DNA of 22,457 nt from Nitrospinota bacterium (GTDB taxonomy: Bacteria > Nitrospinota_A > JADGAW01). Positions 7,139 through 16,034 of the stretch are shown in pieces. The stretch spans positions 1-22,457 of the forward strand of contig JADGAW010000012.1 of assembly GCA_015231815.1 (NCBI GenBank), written 5' to 3'. Positions within the stretch are counted from its first letter, which is position 1; each line of letters opens with the position of its first letter. The notes under the pieces are model-generated. The model worked only from the letters and a program-made list of their open reading frames with translations. It was not told where the DNA came from and did no database searches. The position numbers and the translations under genes are program-made.

Positions 7139-8671
7139 TTAAATCTTACCGAGAAGAGTTTTGGCTTCTGTAAAATCTGGGTTAATGTTTACTGCTTTTC
7201 CTAGTGCTGCCCGGGCATCATCCTTCGCACCTTTTTCTAAATATGCTGTTGCCATATTGTAATAAATCGCCTCATCTTTTGGGTCAACCTGTACTGCTTT
7301 TTTGTATTGTTCTATTGCTGCATCAACATTTCCTTCTTTTCTATGGGCAATACCCATAAGGTTGTATATTCTTACAGAATTTGGATCTAATTTTTGAGAA
7401 TCAGCAAATGCTGCCAGAGCTTCTTTTATCATGCCTTTTTCCAGATACGCTTCTCCGATAGCTTCCTTAATTTCTGCTGCATCATCTTCTTTACTATCCT
7501 TTATGGCACTATGGAAGGCAAACTCAGCTTTTTTCTTATCACCATTTTCCAGATATGATTTTCCAAGAGCTTCCCAATCTTCTGGACTCTCAGGGCTAAC
7601 CTTTTGAGCTGCTTGATATGATTGTGCTGCTTCCTGAGGTCTTCCCATCATCTTATAGGTCATCATGATGTTGTAATGGGCAGATACAAAGTTGGGGTTT
7701 AACTTTAAAGATTTTTGTAAAGCCTCTTCAGCTTCAGCAAGCAATTTGGGGTCATTTTTGTTAGCGGCTGCAACTCCTCTCATAGCTTCACCCATTTGAC
7801 CTTGCTTTTTTGCTTCCTGCAGTTTGCTTAATTCATCTGTTTTACTAAGCTCTGTAGCTTTTTTAAAAGCAGTTAAAGCTTCATTGAATTTTTTCAGTTT
7901 CATGGCGAGCTCACCTAACCTCATATGGTATTGTGCATTGCTGGGGTCAATGACAATAAGGTTTCTAAACTCAGCAAGAGCTTTAGGGTAATCTCTTTGG
8001 GCTCCGAAACATTTTGCCAGCATTTCATGAAGGTCGGCTTGGTTGTAATCAAGCTTTATTGCTTTAAGTAACTGCTCAGATGCAAGCTTATATCGTTTTT
8101 GCAGCATATAGAGCTTAGAAAGTGCGAAAAGGGGCTGAATCGTCCAGTGACAGAGTTGAGCAATATTTTTAAATATAGTTTCCGCTCTTCCTAATTTTTC
8201 CTTGATTTCTTCAACTTTTTCTTTTTGTCCCCTAAGTTCCTTGGCTTCAGTAACAAGTTTTTGCCCTTGTTTGGTAAATTTATCAGATATTTTCTTTATT
8301 TCCTTTTCAATGGACTTATGATTGTATGGTTTTACGATGTATCCATCAACACCTGCCTGAATAGCAGATACAATGTTTTCCTGATTTGCTTCTGCAGAAA
8401 CCATAATAAAGGGAAGATCTTTTAAGAGGGGATTAGCTCTCACTTTTTTAAGAACCTCAAAGCCGCTCATGGGGGTCATATTCCAGTCGCATAAAATCAT
8501 TTTAATTTCCTGACCTTCAATATCTGCAACCGCTTCGAGCTTTCTCACAGCTTCAACACCGTTTTTTGCCTCTTCGAACTTACCGTACCCCAGAATATCG
8601 AGAAAGTTGACGTTTGTTCTTCGAACTTCGTACATGTCGTCAACTAAGAGTATTTTGCTTTTATTTTCCAT
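7139..8671 (-). CDS. Response regulator with C-terminal TPR array
   Basis: Residues ~4-128 form a complete receiver domain: D11/D12, phosphoacceptor D62 in LCDWNM, S92 and K114 in VKPY. A charged coiled coil (~130-170) links it to about nine tetratricopeptide repeats that continue to the C-terminus at 510 (for example AIYYNMATAYLEKG and VRIYNLMGIAHRKEG). There is no DNA-binding or enzymatic output domain, so it probably acts through protein-protein contacts. It converges with the REC-kinase at 5938-7131 and diverges from the kinase at 8791. Those two flanking kinases are natural candidate partners. The ATG at 8671 has no obvious Shine-Dalgarno. Confidence 0.9.
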   Translation of the reverse strand: MENKSKILLVDDMYEVRRTNVNFLDILGYGKFEEAKNGVEAVRKLEAVADIEGQEIKMILCDWNMTPMSGFEVLKKVRANPLLKDLPFIMVSAEANQENIVSAIQAGVDGYIVKPYNHKSIEKEIKKISDKFTKQGQKLVTEAKELRGQKEKVEEIKEKLGRAETIFKNIAQLCHWTIQPLFALSKLYMLQKRYKLASEQLLKAIKLDYNQADLHEMLAKCFGAQRDYPKALAEFRNLIVIDPSNAQYHMRLGELAMKLKKFNEALTAFKKATELSKTDELSKLQEAKKQGQMGEAMRGVAAANKNDPKLLAEAEEALQKSLKLNPNFVSAHYNIMMTYKMMGRPQEAAQSYQAAQKVSPESPEDWEALGKSYLENGDKKKAEFAFHSAIKDSKEDDAAEIKEAIGEAYLEKGMIKEALAAFADSQKLDPNSVRIYNLMGIAHRKEGNVDAAIEQYKKAVQVDPKDEAIYYNMATAYLEKGAKDDARAALGKAVNINPDFTEAKTLLGKI

Positions 8672-8735
8672 TAAGATCTAGTAATTTACTTGCCACTCAT
8701 TGTTGATATTAAGTGCAAAGTATATAATTGCTCAA

Positions 8736-8766
8736 TAAGAGTGTAGAGTGTAGGTAGAGTGTAATT
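8736..8766. repeat. GAGTGTA heptamer repeats in a divergent intergenic region
   Basis: Between the TPR regulator (minus) and the kinase (plus) there are two adjacent copies of GAGTGTA, a GGTA spacer and a third GAGTGTA, followed by AATTG. This direct heptamer repeat could be a regulator binding array or one of the dispersed short repeats of this genome (compare 5641-5676). It is within ~70 bases of both start codons. Confidence 0.5.
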
Positions 8767-8790
8767 GTATCAGAAGATGCTCATTTTTCC

Positions 8791-9597
8791 ATGCCTGTTT
8801 TACAGCAAAAAATAAATTATCATGAACTTTTTGAAGGACAAAAGATGGAAGCAGATAAAGAAATAAAGCAATTAAAAAAGGAAATTAAGAAACTAAAAAG
8901 TGAATCAGAGGAAATGAGGCTGCTAATTGACTTTGTTGTACACGATTTAAAAAATCCCTTAAGTACCATTGAAATGAATTACGAAATTATCAATGATGCC
9001 ATTGAAGAAGATGGAAGTCTGCAAAAATATTCTGGAGTAAACAGTTTAATTAAAAGCCAGATTATTAGAATGAAGGGGTTAATTCTTGAACTTCTTAATA
9101 TAAGCAGAATTGAAGGATCTCGCTTGCAATTAAACCCTGTTACGGTAAATACTCATGAGTTCCTGCAATCAATCGTTGAGGAAAATGCCGGATTGATAAA
9201 AAACAACGAAATGAACCTAATTTTAAAAACAGATTCACCTGTACCTGACGTTCAACTTGATGAAGCACTCATACGAAGAGTTTTAGCAAATTTAATTGTT
9301 AATGCGGTTAATCACTCGGTTTCATCTCCAGAAATAATTCTTCATGCCAATAAAAAAGGTAAAAGAGTAATTTTTTCTGTAGAAGATTTTGGAACAGGTA
9401 TTCCCAAGAAAGACATGAAAAAAATTTTCGAGAAGTTTGGTCAATCGCCTAAAAATAAAAATGAAAAAAGAGAGAACCATGGACTTGGATTATACTTTTG
9501 TAAGCTTGTTACTCAACTTCATGGTGACGGAATAAAAGTCAAAAGTACAGAAGGAAAAGGCTCTACTTTTAGCTTTAGTGTACCTTCAGTACCCTAA
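8791..9597 (+). CDS. Short soluble sensor histidine kinase
   Basis: The 268-residue protein has an N-terminal Lys/Glu coiled coil (~18-44). HisKA follows with H51 in FVVHDLKNPLSTIE. HATPase comes next with LANLIVNAVNHS, DFGTGIP and HGLGLYFCKLV. It has no receiver, PAS, GAF or membrane segment, so its signal must come from a partner protein. The divergent REC-TPR gene is an obvious candidate partner. The first ATG (8791) lacks a Shine-Dalgarno. An internal ATG at 8845 is preceded by AAGGA with six-base spacing and may be the true start, giving 250 residues with the catalytic core intact. Confidence 0.88.
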   Translation: MPVLQQKINYHELFEGQKMEADKEIKQLKKEIKKLKSESEEMRLLIDFVVHDLKNPLSTIEMNYEIINDAIEEDGSLQKYSGVNSLIKSQIIRMKGLILELLNISRIEGSRLQLNPVTVNTHEFLQSIVEENAGLIKNNEMNLILKTDSPVPDVQLDEALIRRVLANLIVNAVNHSVSSPEIILHANKKGKRVIFSVEDFGTGIPKKDMKKIFEKFGQSPKNKNEKRENHGLGLYFCKLVTQLHGDGIKVKSTEGKGSTFSFSVPSVP

Positions 9598-9624
9598 TTT
9601 TATGTTTCCATGAATCCTTAATGA

Positions 9625-11130
9625 ATGCAAAAACTAATAAATAACATATTAACTTCGAGAATTTATGAAGTTGCTGTCTATTCTCCAATTGATTATGCTC
9701 AAAATTTAAGTACATTAACAGGAAACAAAATCTATCTTAAACGGGAAGATCTTCAGCCAGTTTTTTCCTTCAAGCTTCGGGGGGCATACAACAAGATTTC
9801 CCGGTTAAGCAAGGAAGAAAGAGAAAAAGGGGTAATCTGTGCTTCCGCAGGAAACCATGCTCAGGGAGTTGCACTTTCTGCTCAAAAACTGGGAATTCTT
9901 GCAACAATCATTATGCCCTCAACAACTCCTTTAATTAAAGTTAATGCCGTCAGACAACTGGGAGGAGAGGTCATTCTTTATGGAGATAATTATTCTGAGG
10001 CTGCGGAGGAATGTGGTCGTTTGGCTCAAGAAATGGAAAGAACATTTATTCACCCATTTGATGATTTTGATGTTATTGCCGGACAGGGAACAATAGGGCA
10101 TGAACTTCTCCAGCAACTTCCCGGAATGGATTACCTTTTTGTCCCTATTGGTGGAGGTGGTTTAATTGCCGGAGTTGCCGCATTTTTAAAAACCGTCCAG
10201 CCACATACAAAAATTATTGGTGTAGAACCTGTTGAAAGTGATGCGATGTCAAGGTCTATTAAGGAAAATAAAAGAGTTGTTTTGGATTCAGTTGGGATTT
10301 TTGCCGACGGGGTGGCTGTTAAACAGGTAGGTGAACTAAACTTTCAGATGGCAAAGGAATTTGTTGATGAAATTGTAACGGTTACCACTGATGAAATAAG
10401 TTCGGCAATTAAATCAATTTACGAGGATATTCGTACTATCATGGAACCTGCGGGAGCTCTTGCTGTTGCAGGAATGAGGAACTATTTGAGAAATCATGAG
10501 GTAAAGAACGCAAAAATAGTGGCAATAAATTCTGGTGCAAACATGAACTTTGATCGCCTTCATTTCGTGGCAGAACGTACTCGCACGGGTGAAGGTCGGG
10601 AGGCTCTCTTTGCTGTTACCATACCGGAAAAACCAGGTTCGCTGAAATATTTCTGTGAGCATTTTGTTGGAAATAAAAGTATTACAGAGTTTAATTACCG
10701 TGTTTCTGGAGAAGGAGATGCTCATATTTATGTTGGCATTGGTATAGAAAATTTTCCAGAAAGAGAGGAATTTCAAAAAAATCTGGAAAAAGAGGGCTAT
10801 TCTTGTCTTGATATGACCGATAACGACGTTGCAAAAACTCATGTTCGTCATATGGTTGGGGGTAAGAGCGACCAAAAGGCTCATGAGGTTCTTTATATGT
10901 TTGATTTCCCGGAACGTCCTCAGGCGTTGAGTAATTTTCTTAACGCAATGTCTTCCGGTTGGAACATTTCCCTCTTTCATTACCGCATGCATGGCGGTGA
11001 TTATGGTAGAGTTTTAGTTGGCTTTCAAATTCCGGAAAAAGACCGGGAAGAGTTCAACCAATTCCTCAACAAACTTCACTACAATTACCGGGAAGAAACC
11101 GACAATCCGGCTTACAAGCTTTTTTTGTAA
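9625..11130 (+). CDS. ilvA: Threonine dehydratase (biosynthetic type)
   Basis: This PLP enzyme (501 residues) deaminates threonine to 2-oxobutanoate, the first step of isoleucine synthesis. The catalytic domain has SFKLRGAYNK with the PLP lysine K50, SAGNHAQGVA, and the phosphate loop PIGGGGLIAG at 174-183. The C-terminal ~170 residues hold two ACT-like regulatory domains (EALFAVTIPEKPGSL and EVLYMFDFPERPQAL), as in E. coli IlvA. Feedback inhibition by isoleucine is therefore likely. It follows the kinase gene by 27 bases. An ATG at 9621 is out of frame; 9625 is used. No clear Shine-Dalgarno is visible. Confidence 0.95.
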   Translation: MQKLINNILTSRIYEVAVYSPIDYAQNLSTLTGNKIYLKREDLQPVFSFKLRGAYNKISRLSKEEREKGVICASAGNHAQGVALSAQKLGILATIIMPSTTPLIKVNAVRQLGGEVILYGDNYSEAAEECGRLAQEMERTFIHPFDDFDVIAGQGTIGHELLQQLPGMDYLFVPIGGGGLIAGVAAFLKTVQPHTKIIGVEPVESDAMSRSIKENKRVVLDSVGIFADGVAVKQVGELNFQMAKEFVDEIVTVTTDEISSAIKSIYEDIRTIMEPAGALAVAGMRNYLRNHEVKNAKIVAINSGANMNFDRLHFVAERTRTGEGREALFAVTIPEKPGSLKYFCEHFVGNKSITEFNYRVSGEGDAHIYVGIGIENFPEREEFQKNLEKEGYSCLDMTDNDVAKTHVRHMVGGKSDQKAHEVLYMFDFPERPQALSNFLNAMSSGWNISLFHYRMHGGDYGRVLVGFQIPEKDREEFNQFLNKLHYNYREETDNPAYKLFL

Positions 11131-11147
11131 CAAATAATAAATAAAGT

Positions 11148-11233
11148 ATTCGTCGTGGTGAAGTATGTTCACTTATTCAACGAATGTGAAGGGGTATAGT
11201 TTCTGTTTATTCTGCGAGCAGATTCAAGAAACT
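11148..11233. promoter_or_regulatory. Two dyads between ilvA and the YfhO-like gene
   Basis: The first dyad is ATTCGT (11148-11153) with ACGAAT (11180-11185), enclosing GTGAA (11158-11162) and TTCAC (11168-11172). The second is AGTTTCT (11198-11204) with AGAAACT (11227-11233), enclosing TCTG-CGAG-CAGA. Neither is followed by a T-run, so they are weak as terminators. The second abuts the candidate promoter and could be an operator. Confidence 0.3.
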
Positions 11234-11250
11234 ATGTGCAAAGGTATAAT
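11222..11250 (+). promoter_or_regulatory. Candidate promoter of the YfhO-like gene
   Basis: A perfect TATAAT at 11245-11250 has only a weak -35 (ATTCAA at 11222-11227, 17-base spacing). It lies about 50 bases before the start codon at 11299. Its local context (GGTATAATA) is like that of the rpsF promoter. Confidence 0.4.
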
Positions 11251-11298
11251 ACTCAGGCTTAACTTACGACAGTAATATTTATAACTTTTCGAAAGAGT

Positions 11299-13719
11299 AT
11301 GCGGAAAATTGTCACATCCAATTTTTTTATATTAATCGCCCTTTTTGCTTCATTTTTGGCGTTTCATGGAAATGCCCTTTTTGTTCAGAAAGAATTTTTT
11401 ACCCACGATGCCATTCGTTGGTACGGTATATATAAGTTTTTTGCGGAATCAATTTCAAATGGGGAGTTTCCTTTTTGGAATTTTTACAGCGGAGGCGGAA
11501 CTCCTTATTATCCAGTAATAAACCTGGTAGGTTTTCTTGACCCTGCAACATTTTTGGCGATACTTATTACGAAAGTTTTTTCACTTGAAACGTTTACCAG
11601 TTTTATTATATTTAACTGGTTGAGGTTGTTTATTGCGGTAGCAGGTGTATATTACCTTATCCTATTTATTCTTAAATGTAAAAAGAGTGCGGCATTTGGT
11701 ACCTTTTTATTTCTATATGCGTTCATTCCTGTTGCTTTCAGGCAATCTCTTACCTGTTTTTTTCTTACTCCGATAACACTTGTTTTTTTCCTAAGAGCTC
11801 TTGATAATCTAAATAATAAAAGGGCATTTTATTATTTTCTTCTTTTTACTCTTTGTTGTGGAACACTAGCGAACATACATATTCCCGTTTACTTCTTGTT
11901 TTATTTTGTTCTTTTTTTTGCTTTTATTTTTATATTCAAATGTTACCAATTTTCTCTTTTATTGAACTATTTGAAGGTAAATTATGTAAAGTGCCTGTTT
12001 CTTGTTTTTCTGTTACTTCTCTTTCTTGCTCCTGTCTTTACTCTTTTTTTTGTTGATTTACATAAAAAGGAAAGTGAAATATTTCCTGTTGTGAGAGTTT
12101 TGCAAAAAATAAAGGATTACCGACAGTTTAAACCTTCTGAAGTTGAAGTAAATATTTTTGATAAAGACCTTTATGGTCGCTTCGGAGTAAATAACACACT
12201 GGGTAACCATCTCAACTTTATATTTCCAACATTACCGACAGTCTATCATGAGAGAGTTTATGGAAAAGATGTTCCTGTCGAATTGAAATTTATACCTTCT
12301 GAAATGTTTCAATATCTTGGGATCGTTGCCCTTCTTTTTATTTTTATTGGACTTCTTTACGGGCAAACTCCCTATAAAAAGGTTTTTGGCATTATTGCTG
12401 TGGTAATGGCTCTTGAATCGACATCATTTTCTTTGATTCTTAATGGTGAATCGATTTTTCAGAAAGGTTTTTCTACTCTTTTTCCATTTCTTTCAATGAT
12501 CGATGTTCTGGAACTATTTTCAGCCTTTTTGATTTTTAGCCTTTCAATTTTAGCGGCAATTGGCTATAGAGTGATACTTGACCAGCCTGAAATATTAAGG
12601 GACAAATATAAAGCAATTACGACATTTCTCCTCCTGCTTTTAGTCTTAAAGTCTTTCTTTTCCTTTCAATACCTTTCTTACATTGTGATAAAACCTATCG
12701 AAACGGTTGTATTTTTGATAATTGTTACAATAATTTTAACGGTTTTTCTTTATCTTAAAAGATATATCTCTTTTAAGCCGGTTATTACATTGCTTCTGTT
12801 TTTGTTTGTCATTGACATTCTTTTATATAGCCATCTGCTTGGGAGAATTAACCTCCATAAAGAACCCTTGAATACCATAGCGAGAATTGAGTTAAAAGAA
12901 AAACCCGGATTTCAATGGTATAGAGAACTCTTTTTGTATTCCTCAACATTGCCCTATGAACCAATCCTTACAGGAAAATCTTCCTCCTTTTCCCTTGCAT
13001 CATTTGGCGACAGTCAACTATATATGCTTAACAGATATTATGGTTACATAACACATATTCCACTTATTGAGCAGTTGTTTTATTCATCAATAGTTTCACC
13101 GACCTTGTGTTTTTACCCCTTAAGGTCAGTTAAAGAAAAACTATCTAAAAAAGAGATTTTTGACGAAATGCTTCAACCAAAAATCAAACATGGAAAGTTT
13201 CCTAAGTTATTTGTAGAAAAAAGTCCTGAGAAAAAGAGTTCACTACAGGTTCTTGGTAATATTCAGGAACTTCCGGTTGTCGAAGAATTAAAAATAAAGA
13301 ATTTATTAAAAAAACACCTCCAAAGTAAAAAGTTACTGAAACTCTATGAACAGCCCAAAATTGAAGGAAATAAACTGGAAAGCCCCTTTGCAACAATTGA
13401 GGTGAAGGAGTTTAATAATAACAGACTTGTCCTTTCTGTTGAAAATAATGAGAAAGGTTTTCTTTATTTCAGCAATAACTGGAGTAAATACTGGAAAGCC
13501 TCTGTTGACGGAGTTGATACGAAAATATCGAGGGCAAACTATGCATTTTCTGCAATAAGATTACCTCAAGGTAAACATCGTGTTATATGGGATTACTACC
13601 CAAAACATTATGTTTTTGGACTTTATTGTTATCTTTTTGCCTGGATATTATCTGGTTGTTTAATAGCAAACCATTTACTTAGACTCCCAAGTCAAAGAAA
13701 AGAAGGGCATACCTGTTAA
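11299..13719 (+). CDS. YfhO-family polytopic membrane protein (GT-C glycosyltransferase-like)
   Basis: This large integral membrane protein (806 residues) has an N-terminal helix. An extracytoplasmic loop follows with FTHDAIRWYG and PFWNFYSGGGTP, the acidic/WN signature of YfhO-type GT-C proteins. About a dozen hydrophobic helices follow to ~residue 515. A soluble region (~520-780) ends in a beta-rich module with NNWSKYWKASVDG and GKHRVIWDYYPKHYVFG, then a last helix. YfhO relatives use polyprenyl-phosphate sugars to decorate cell-surface polymers; the substrate here is unknown. The ribosome site before ATG 11299 is weak. The gene ends 17 bases from the convergent transaldolase gene. Confidence 0.82.
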   Translation: MRKIVTSNFFILIALFASFLAFHGNALFVQKEFFTHDAIRWYGIYKFFAESISNGEFPFWNFYSGGGTPYYPVINLVGFLDPATFLAILITKVFSLETFTSFIIFNWLRLFIAVAGVYYLILFILKCKKSAAFGTFLFLYAFIPVAFRQSLTCFFLTPITLVFFLRALDNLNNKRAFYYFLLFTLCCGTLANIHIPVYFLFYFVLFFAFIFIFKCYQFSLLLNYLKVNYVKCLFLVFLLLLFLAPVFTLFFVDLHKKESEIFPVVRVLQKIKDYRQFKPSEVEVNIFDKDLYGRFGVNNTLGNHLNFIFPTLPTVYHERVYGKDVPVELKFIPSEMFQYLGIVALLFIFIGLLYGQTPYKKVFGIIAVVMALESTSFSLILNGESIFQKGFSTLFPFLSMIDVLELFSAFLIFSLSILAAIGYRVILDQPEILRDKYKAITTFLLLLLVLKSFFSFQYLSYIVIKPIETVVFLIIVTIILTVFLYLKRYISFKPVITLLLFLFVIDILLYSHLLGRINLHKEPLNTIARIELKEKPGFQWYRELFLYSSTLPYEPILTGKSSSFSLASFGDSQLYMLNRYYGYITHIPLIEQLFYSSIVSPTLCFYPLRSVKEKLSKKEIFDEMLQPKIKHGKFPKLFVEKSPEKKSSLQVLGNIQELPVVEELKIKNLLKKHLQSKKLLKLYEQPKIEGNKLESPFATIEVKEFNNNRLVLSVENNEKGFLYFSNNWSKYWKASVDGVDTKISRANYAFSAIRLPQGKHRVIWDYYPKHYVFGLYCYLFAWILSGCLIANHLLRLPSQRKEGHTC

Positions 13720-13736
13720 TCGTTAAGGTTTAGTGG

Positions 13737-14972
13737 TTACGAGAAAAACCCTTTGATTCGGTTATCCAAGGCTTCCTGATCCGTTACAAATGACAGAAGT
13801 GCTGAATAAGTCATTAAATCGTCAAGGGCTACACTTCCTTCCCACTTTGACAATTTTGGAATTTTTCCGTCAGCTTTAATTTCCATTAATTCCTCCGCAG
13901 TATAGCGATGAAAGAGGTCAATTTCTTTTTTTTCGCAGAAATTAATTAAGTCGTTTCCCGTATAGCCATCAAGAAATTCGTTTGAAAGCTCTTCGATGAA
14001 GTTCTTAAATTTGTCACAAATTGTCCACAAGGGTTCAAATTGAGCAGGGTTATTCATTCCCACTTCTCCAACAAGAGTTTCACCTTTTACAATTTCATCA
14101 AGCTTTTTCCCCGATTGCAAAGCTGATTGAGCCGCTGCCGGAGGAATTGTCTGGCAATCAATTCCGGCGAGCTTGAAAACCTGTTCACCTCCTCTAATGC
14201 TTGCTGCAATGAGTTTTGTGTGAATATTGTTGTTACTTTTTTTCAACTGGTTCAATGAGTTTTGCGTAGCCCAAGTGACTTTTTCACCAACGTTATCGCC
14301 ATTTCCCAGACCGTTATCTGCAACAACTGAGTTCAATCGGCCAAGAAAAACATTAACATAATCCGGGTTGGATAATGCTGCTGCCAAATAATTCTGACGG
14401 GCTGAAAAACCAAGGGTAAAGTTTATGGGAATACCCTCTGCCGTTAGCTTTCTCACTGCCAAATAACCTTCAGGGGTGAGGGGAATTTTAATGATGAAAT
14501 ACTCAGGGCATACTGCAATATAGCGTCGTGCGTATGCAAGTGTATTTTCAATATCACGGGCAAAATGAGGGTGCAGTTCTACGCTGACCTTAACGCCAAA
14601 GTTTTCAATAAGTCGTAGGGCAATTTTGCAGTTAATAACAAAACCAATTTCTATTGCCAGAGTTTCATCATCAATTCCAGGAAATGTATTTCTTAAAACA
14701 GAGACGGTTTTTTTAATTTCTTCGTCCATAATACCCGTCTGAACAACCTGATTTGCCAATGTATTGTTCGTGGTTAAAGCACTGAATTCATCAGTCCATA
14801 CCTCTTCAGCAGCTTCTTTGTTGCCAGTATCCATCCAAAGGTTACTTCCCGTTTCCCTAAGCTTTTGGCAAATATCATTATTTCCGTACTTTTTAGCTCC
14901 AGACCCTTTAAAACCTTCCAAAGCCAACCTGTGGGTTACTTTGCTGAGCTCCTCCTGTGTTATTTCTCCCAT
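13737..14972 (-). CDS. Transaldolase family protein
   Basis: The 411-residue protein carries transaldolase signatures: SNLWMDTGN and EVWTDEFSALTTNNTLA near the N-terminus, KVSVELHPHF, and the Schiff-base lysine in FIIKIPLTPEG. INFTLGFSARQ and NVFLGRLN complete the barrel. The enzyme transfers a dihydroxyacetone unit between sugar phosphates in the pentose phosphate pathway. It is longer than the ~220-residue short forms and the ~315-residue TalB form because of N- and C-terminal extensions, so strict substrate specificity is not assured. GAGGAGAAGGT just before the ATG is one of the best ribosome sites here. It lies 78 bases downstream of the glucokinase gene on the same strand. Confidence 0.88.
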   Translation of the reverse strand: MGEITQEELSKVTHRLALEGFKGSGAKKYGNNDICQKLRETGSNLWMDTGNKEAAEEVWTDEFSALTTNNTLANQVVQTGIMDEEIKKTVSVLRNTFPGIDDETLAIEIGFVINCKIALRLIENFGVKVSVELHPHFARDIENTLAYARRYIAVCPEYFIIKIPLTPEGYLAVRKLTAEGIPINFTLGFSARQNYLAAALSNPDYVNVFLGRLNSVVADNGLGNGDNVGEKVTWATQNSLNQLKKSNNNIHTKLIAASIRGGEQVFKLAGIDCQTIPPAAAQSALQSGKKLDEIVKGETLVGEVGMNNPAQFEPLWTICDKFKNFIEELSNEFLDGYTGNDLINFCEKKEIDLFHRYTAEELMEIKADGKIPKLSKWEGSVALDDLMTYSALLSFVTDQEALDNRIKGFFS

Positions 14973-15050
14973 ACCTTCTCCTCAATTAATTGTATATAAA
15001 ATTCGTAATTTAAACCTTCTAACTTGATTCTCGTCGTGGTTCTATAAATA

Positions 15051-16034
15051 CTAAAGTTTTGAGGCAATATATGTTGCGCCTATTAGCCCCGATTCTTCGT
15101 TCATTACAATTTTAACGGGAATTTTCGTGAGAAAATCCCTGAACTTTCCTTTGTGTAAGAATGATTTCATAAAGGTTCCGTCGAGGAGCTTCTCTTTTAT
15201 TTTAGGGGATATGCCTCCGGCAAGATAAACTCCTCCAAGAGCAAAAAACTTTAAGGCAAGGTTGGAGGATTCTACACCGTAAATAGAGGCAAATAAGTCC
15301 AATGCTTCTTCGCAAAGCTTATCTTCATTATTAAGACCATATTGAGAAATTACTGCAGCAGAATCGTTGGTTTTCATTTCTTCGTTAATTTTTTCTGATT
15401 CTGTGAATCTCCCCGACTCCTTTAAAAAAGAATACATTTTAACTAAACCTTTTCCTGCGAGAATTCCTTCAAAACTTACATGTTCTTCTTTTGTCATTAA
15501 ATATTGAAGAAAATGAATCTCCAGTTCGTTATGAGGTGAGAAGCTCGAATGTCCTCCTTCGGTTGGGTAAACAATGTATCTGTTTTGTTCTTGGGAAAAG
15601 TTCATATATGCTTCTCCTAAACCAGTTCCTGCTCCTAGGACAGCGATTGTTCCCTCTTTTGTTTCTTCCCCTTTGTTGAGGGTGATAAATTCGTCATCAT
15701 TTAATACCTGAATTCCGTACCCAACAGCTTCAAAGTCGTTGATGAATTTAACTTTCTGGAATCCAAACTCGCTTTGTATGGAAGGTTCCTCCATTTCCCA
15801 GGGAAGATTGGTTATTGTGCAATGACCGTTCTTTATCGGACCTGCAAGGGCAAAACATGCTTTTGAAATGGTGGGGTCAATGTTAAATTCCTCTATAAAA
15901 ACTTTAATAATCTCTTCTAAAGAACCAAAGCCCTTGCACGGGTATCGTTTTTTATAAAGAGATGTTCGTAAGTCATCTTTTTGGTAACAGCTTAACAATG
16001 TTTTTGTTCCGCCAATATCTCCTGCAATTAACAT
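15051..16034 (-). CDS. glk: Glucokinase (Glk/ROK-like, Pfam Glucokinase family)
   Basis: The 327-residue protein phosphorylates glucose with ATP. It starts with the phosphate-1 motif GDIGGTKT. Further motifs are FALAGPI, FINDFEAVGYG (catalytic Asp), VLGAGTGLGEAY, the sugar-contacting EGGHSSFSP, and GGVYLAGGISPKI. Length matches E. coli Glk. AGGA lies eight bases before the ATG. It is probably co-transcribed with transaldolase, linking sugar phosphorylation with the pentose phosphate pathway. Confidence 0.93.
   Translation of the reverse strand: MLIAGDIGGTKTLLSCYQKDDLRTSLYKKRYPCKGFGSLEEIIKVFIEEFNIDPTISKACFALAGPIKNGHCTITNLPWEMEEPSIQSEFGFQKVKFINDFEAVGYGIQVLNDDEFITLNKGEETKEGTIAVLGAGTGLGEAYMNFSQEQNRYIVYPTEGGHSSFSPHNELEIHFLQYLMTKEEHVSFEGILAGKGLVKMYSFLKESGRFTESEKINEEMKTNDSAAVISQYGLNNEDKLCEEALDLFASIYGVESSNLALKFFALGGVYLAGGISPKIKEKLLDGTFMKSFLHKGKFRDFLTKIPVKIVMNEESGLIGATYIASKL

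Noticed and set aside
10414..10992. 192-codon antisense frame inside ilvA
   Set aside because: Lies wholly within a well-supported gene on the opposite strand, has unnatural composition and no ribosome site.
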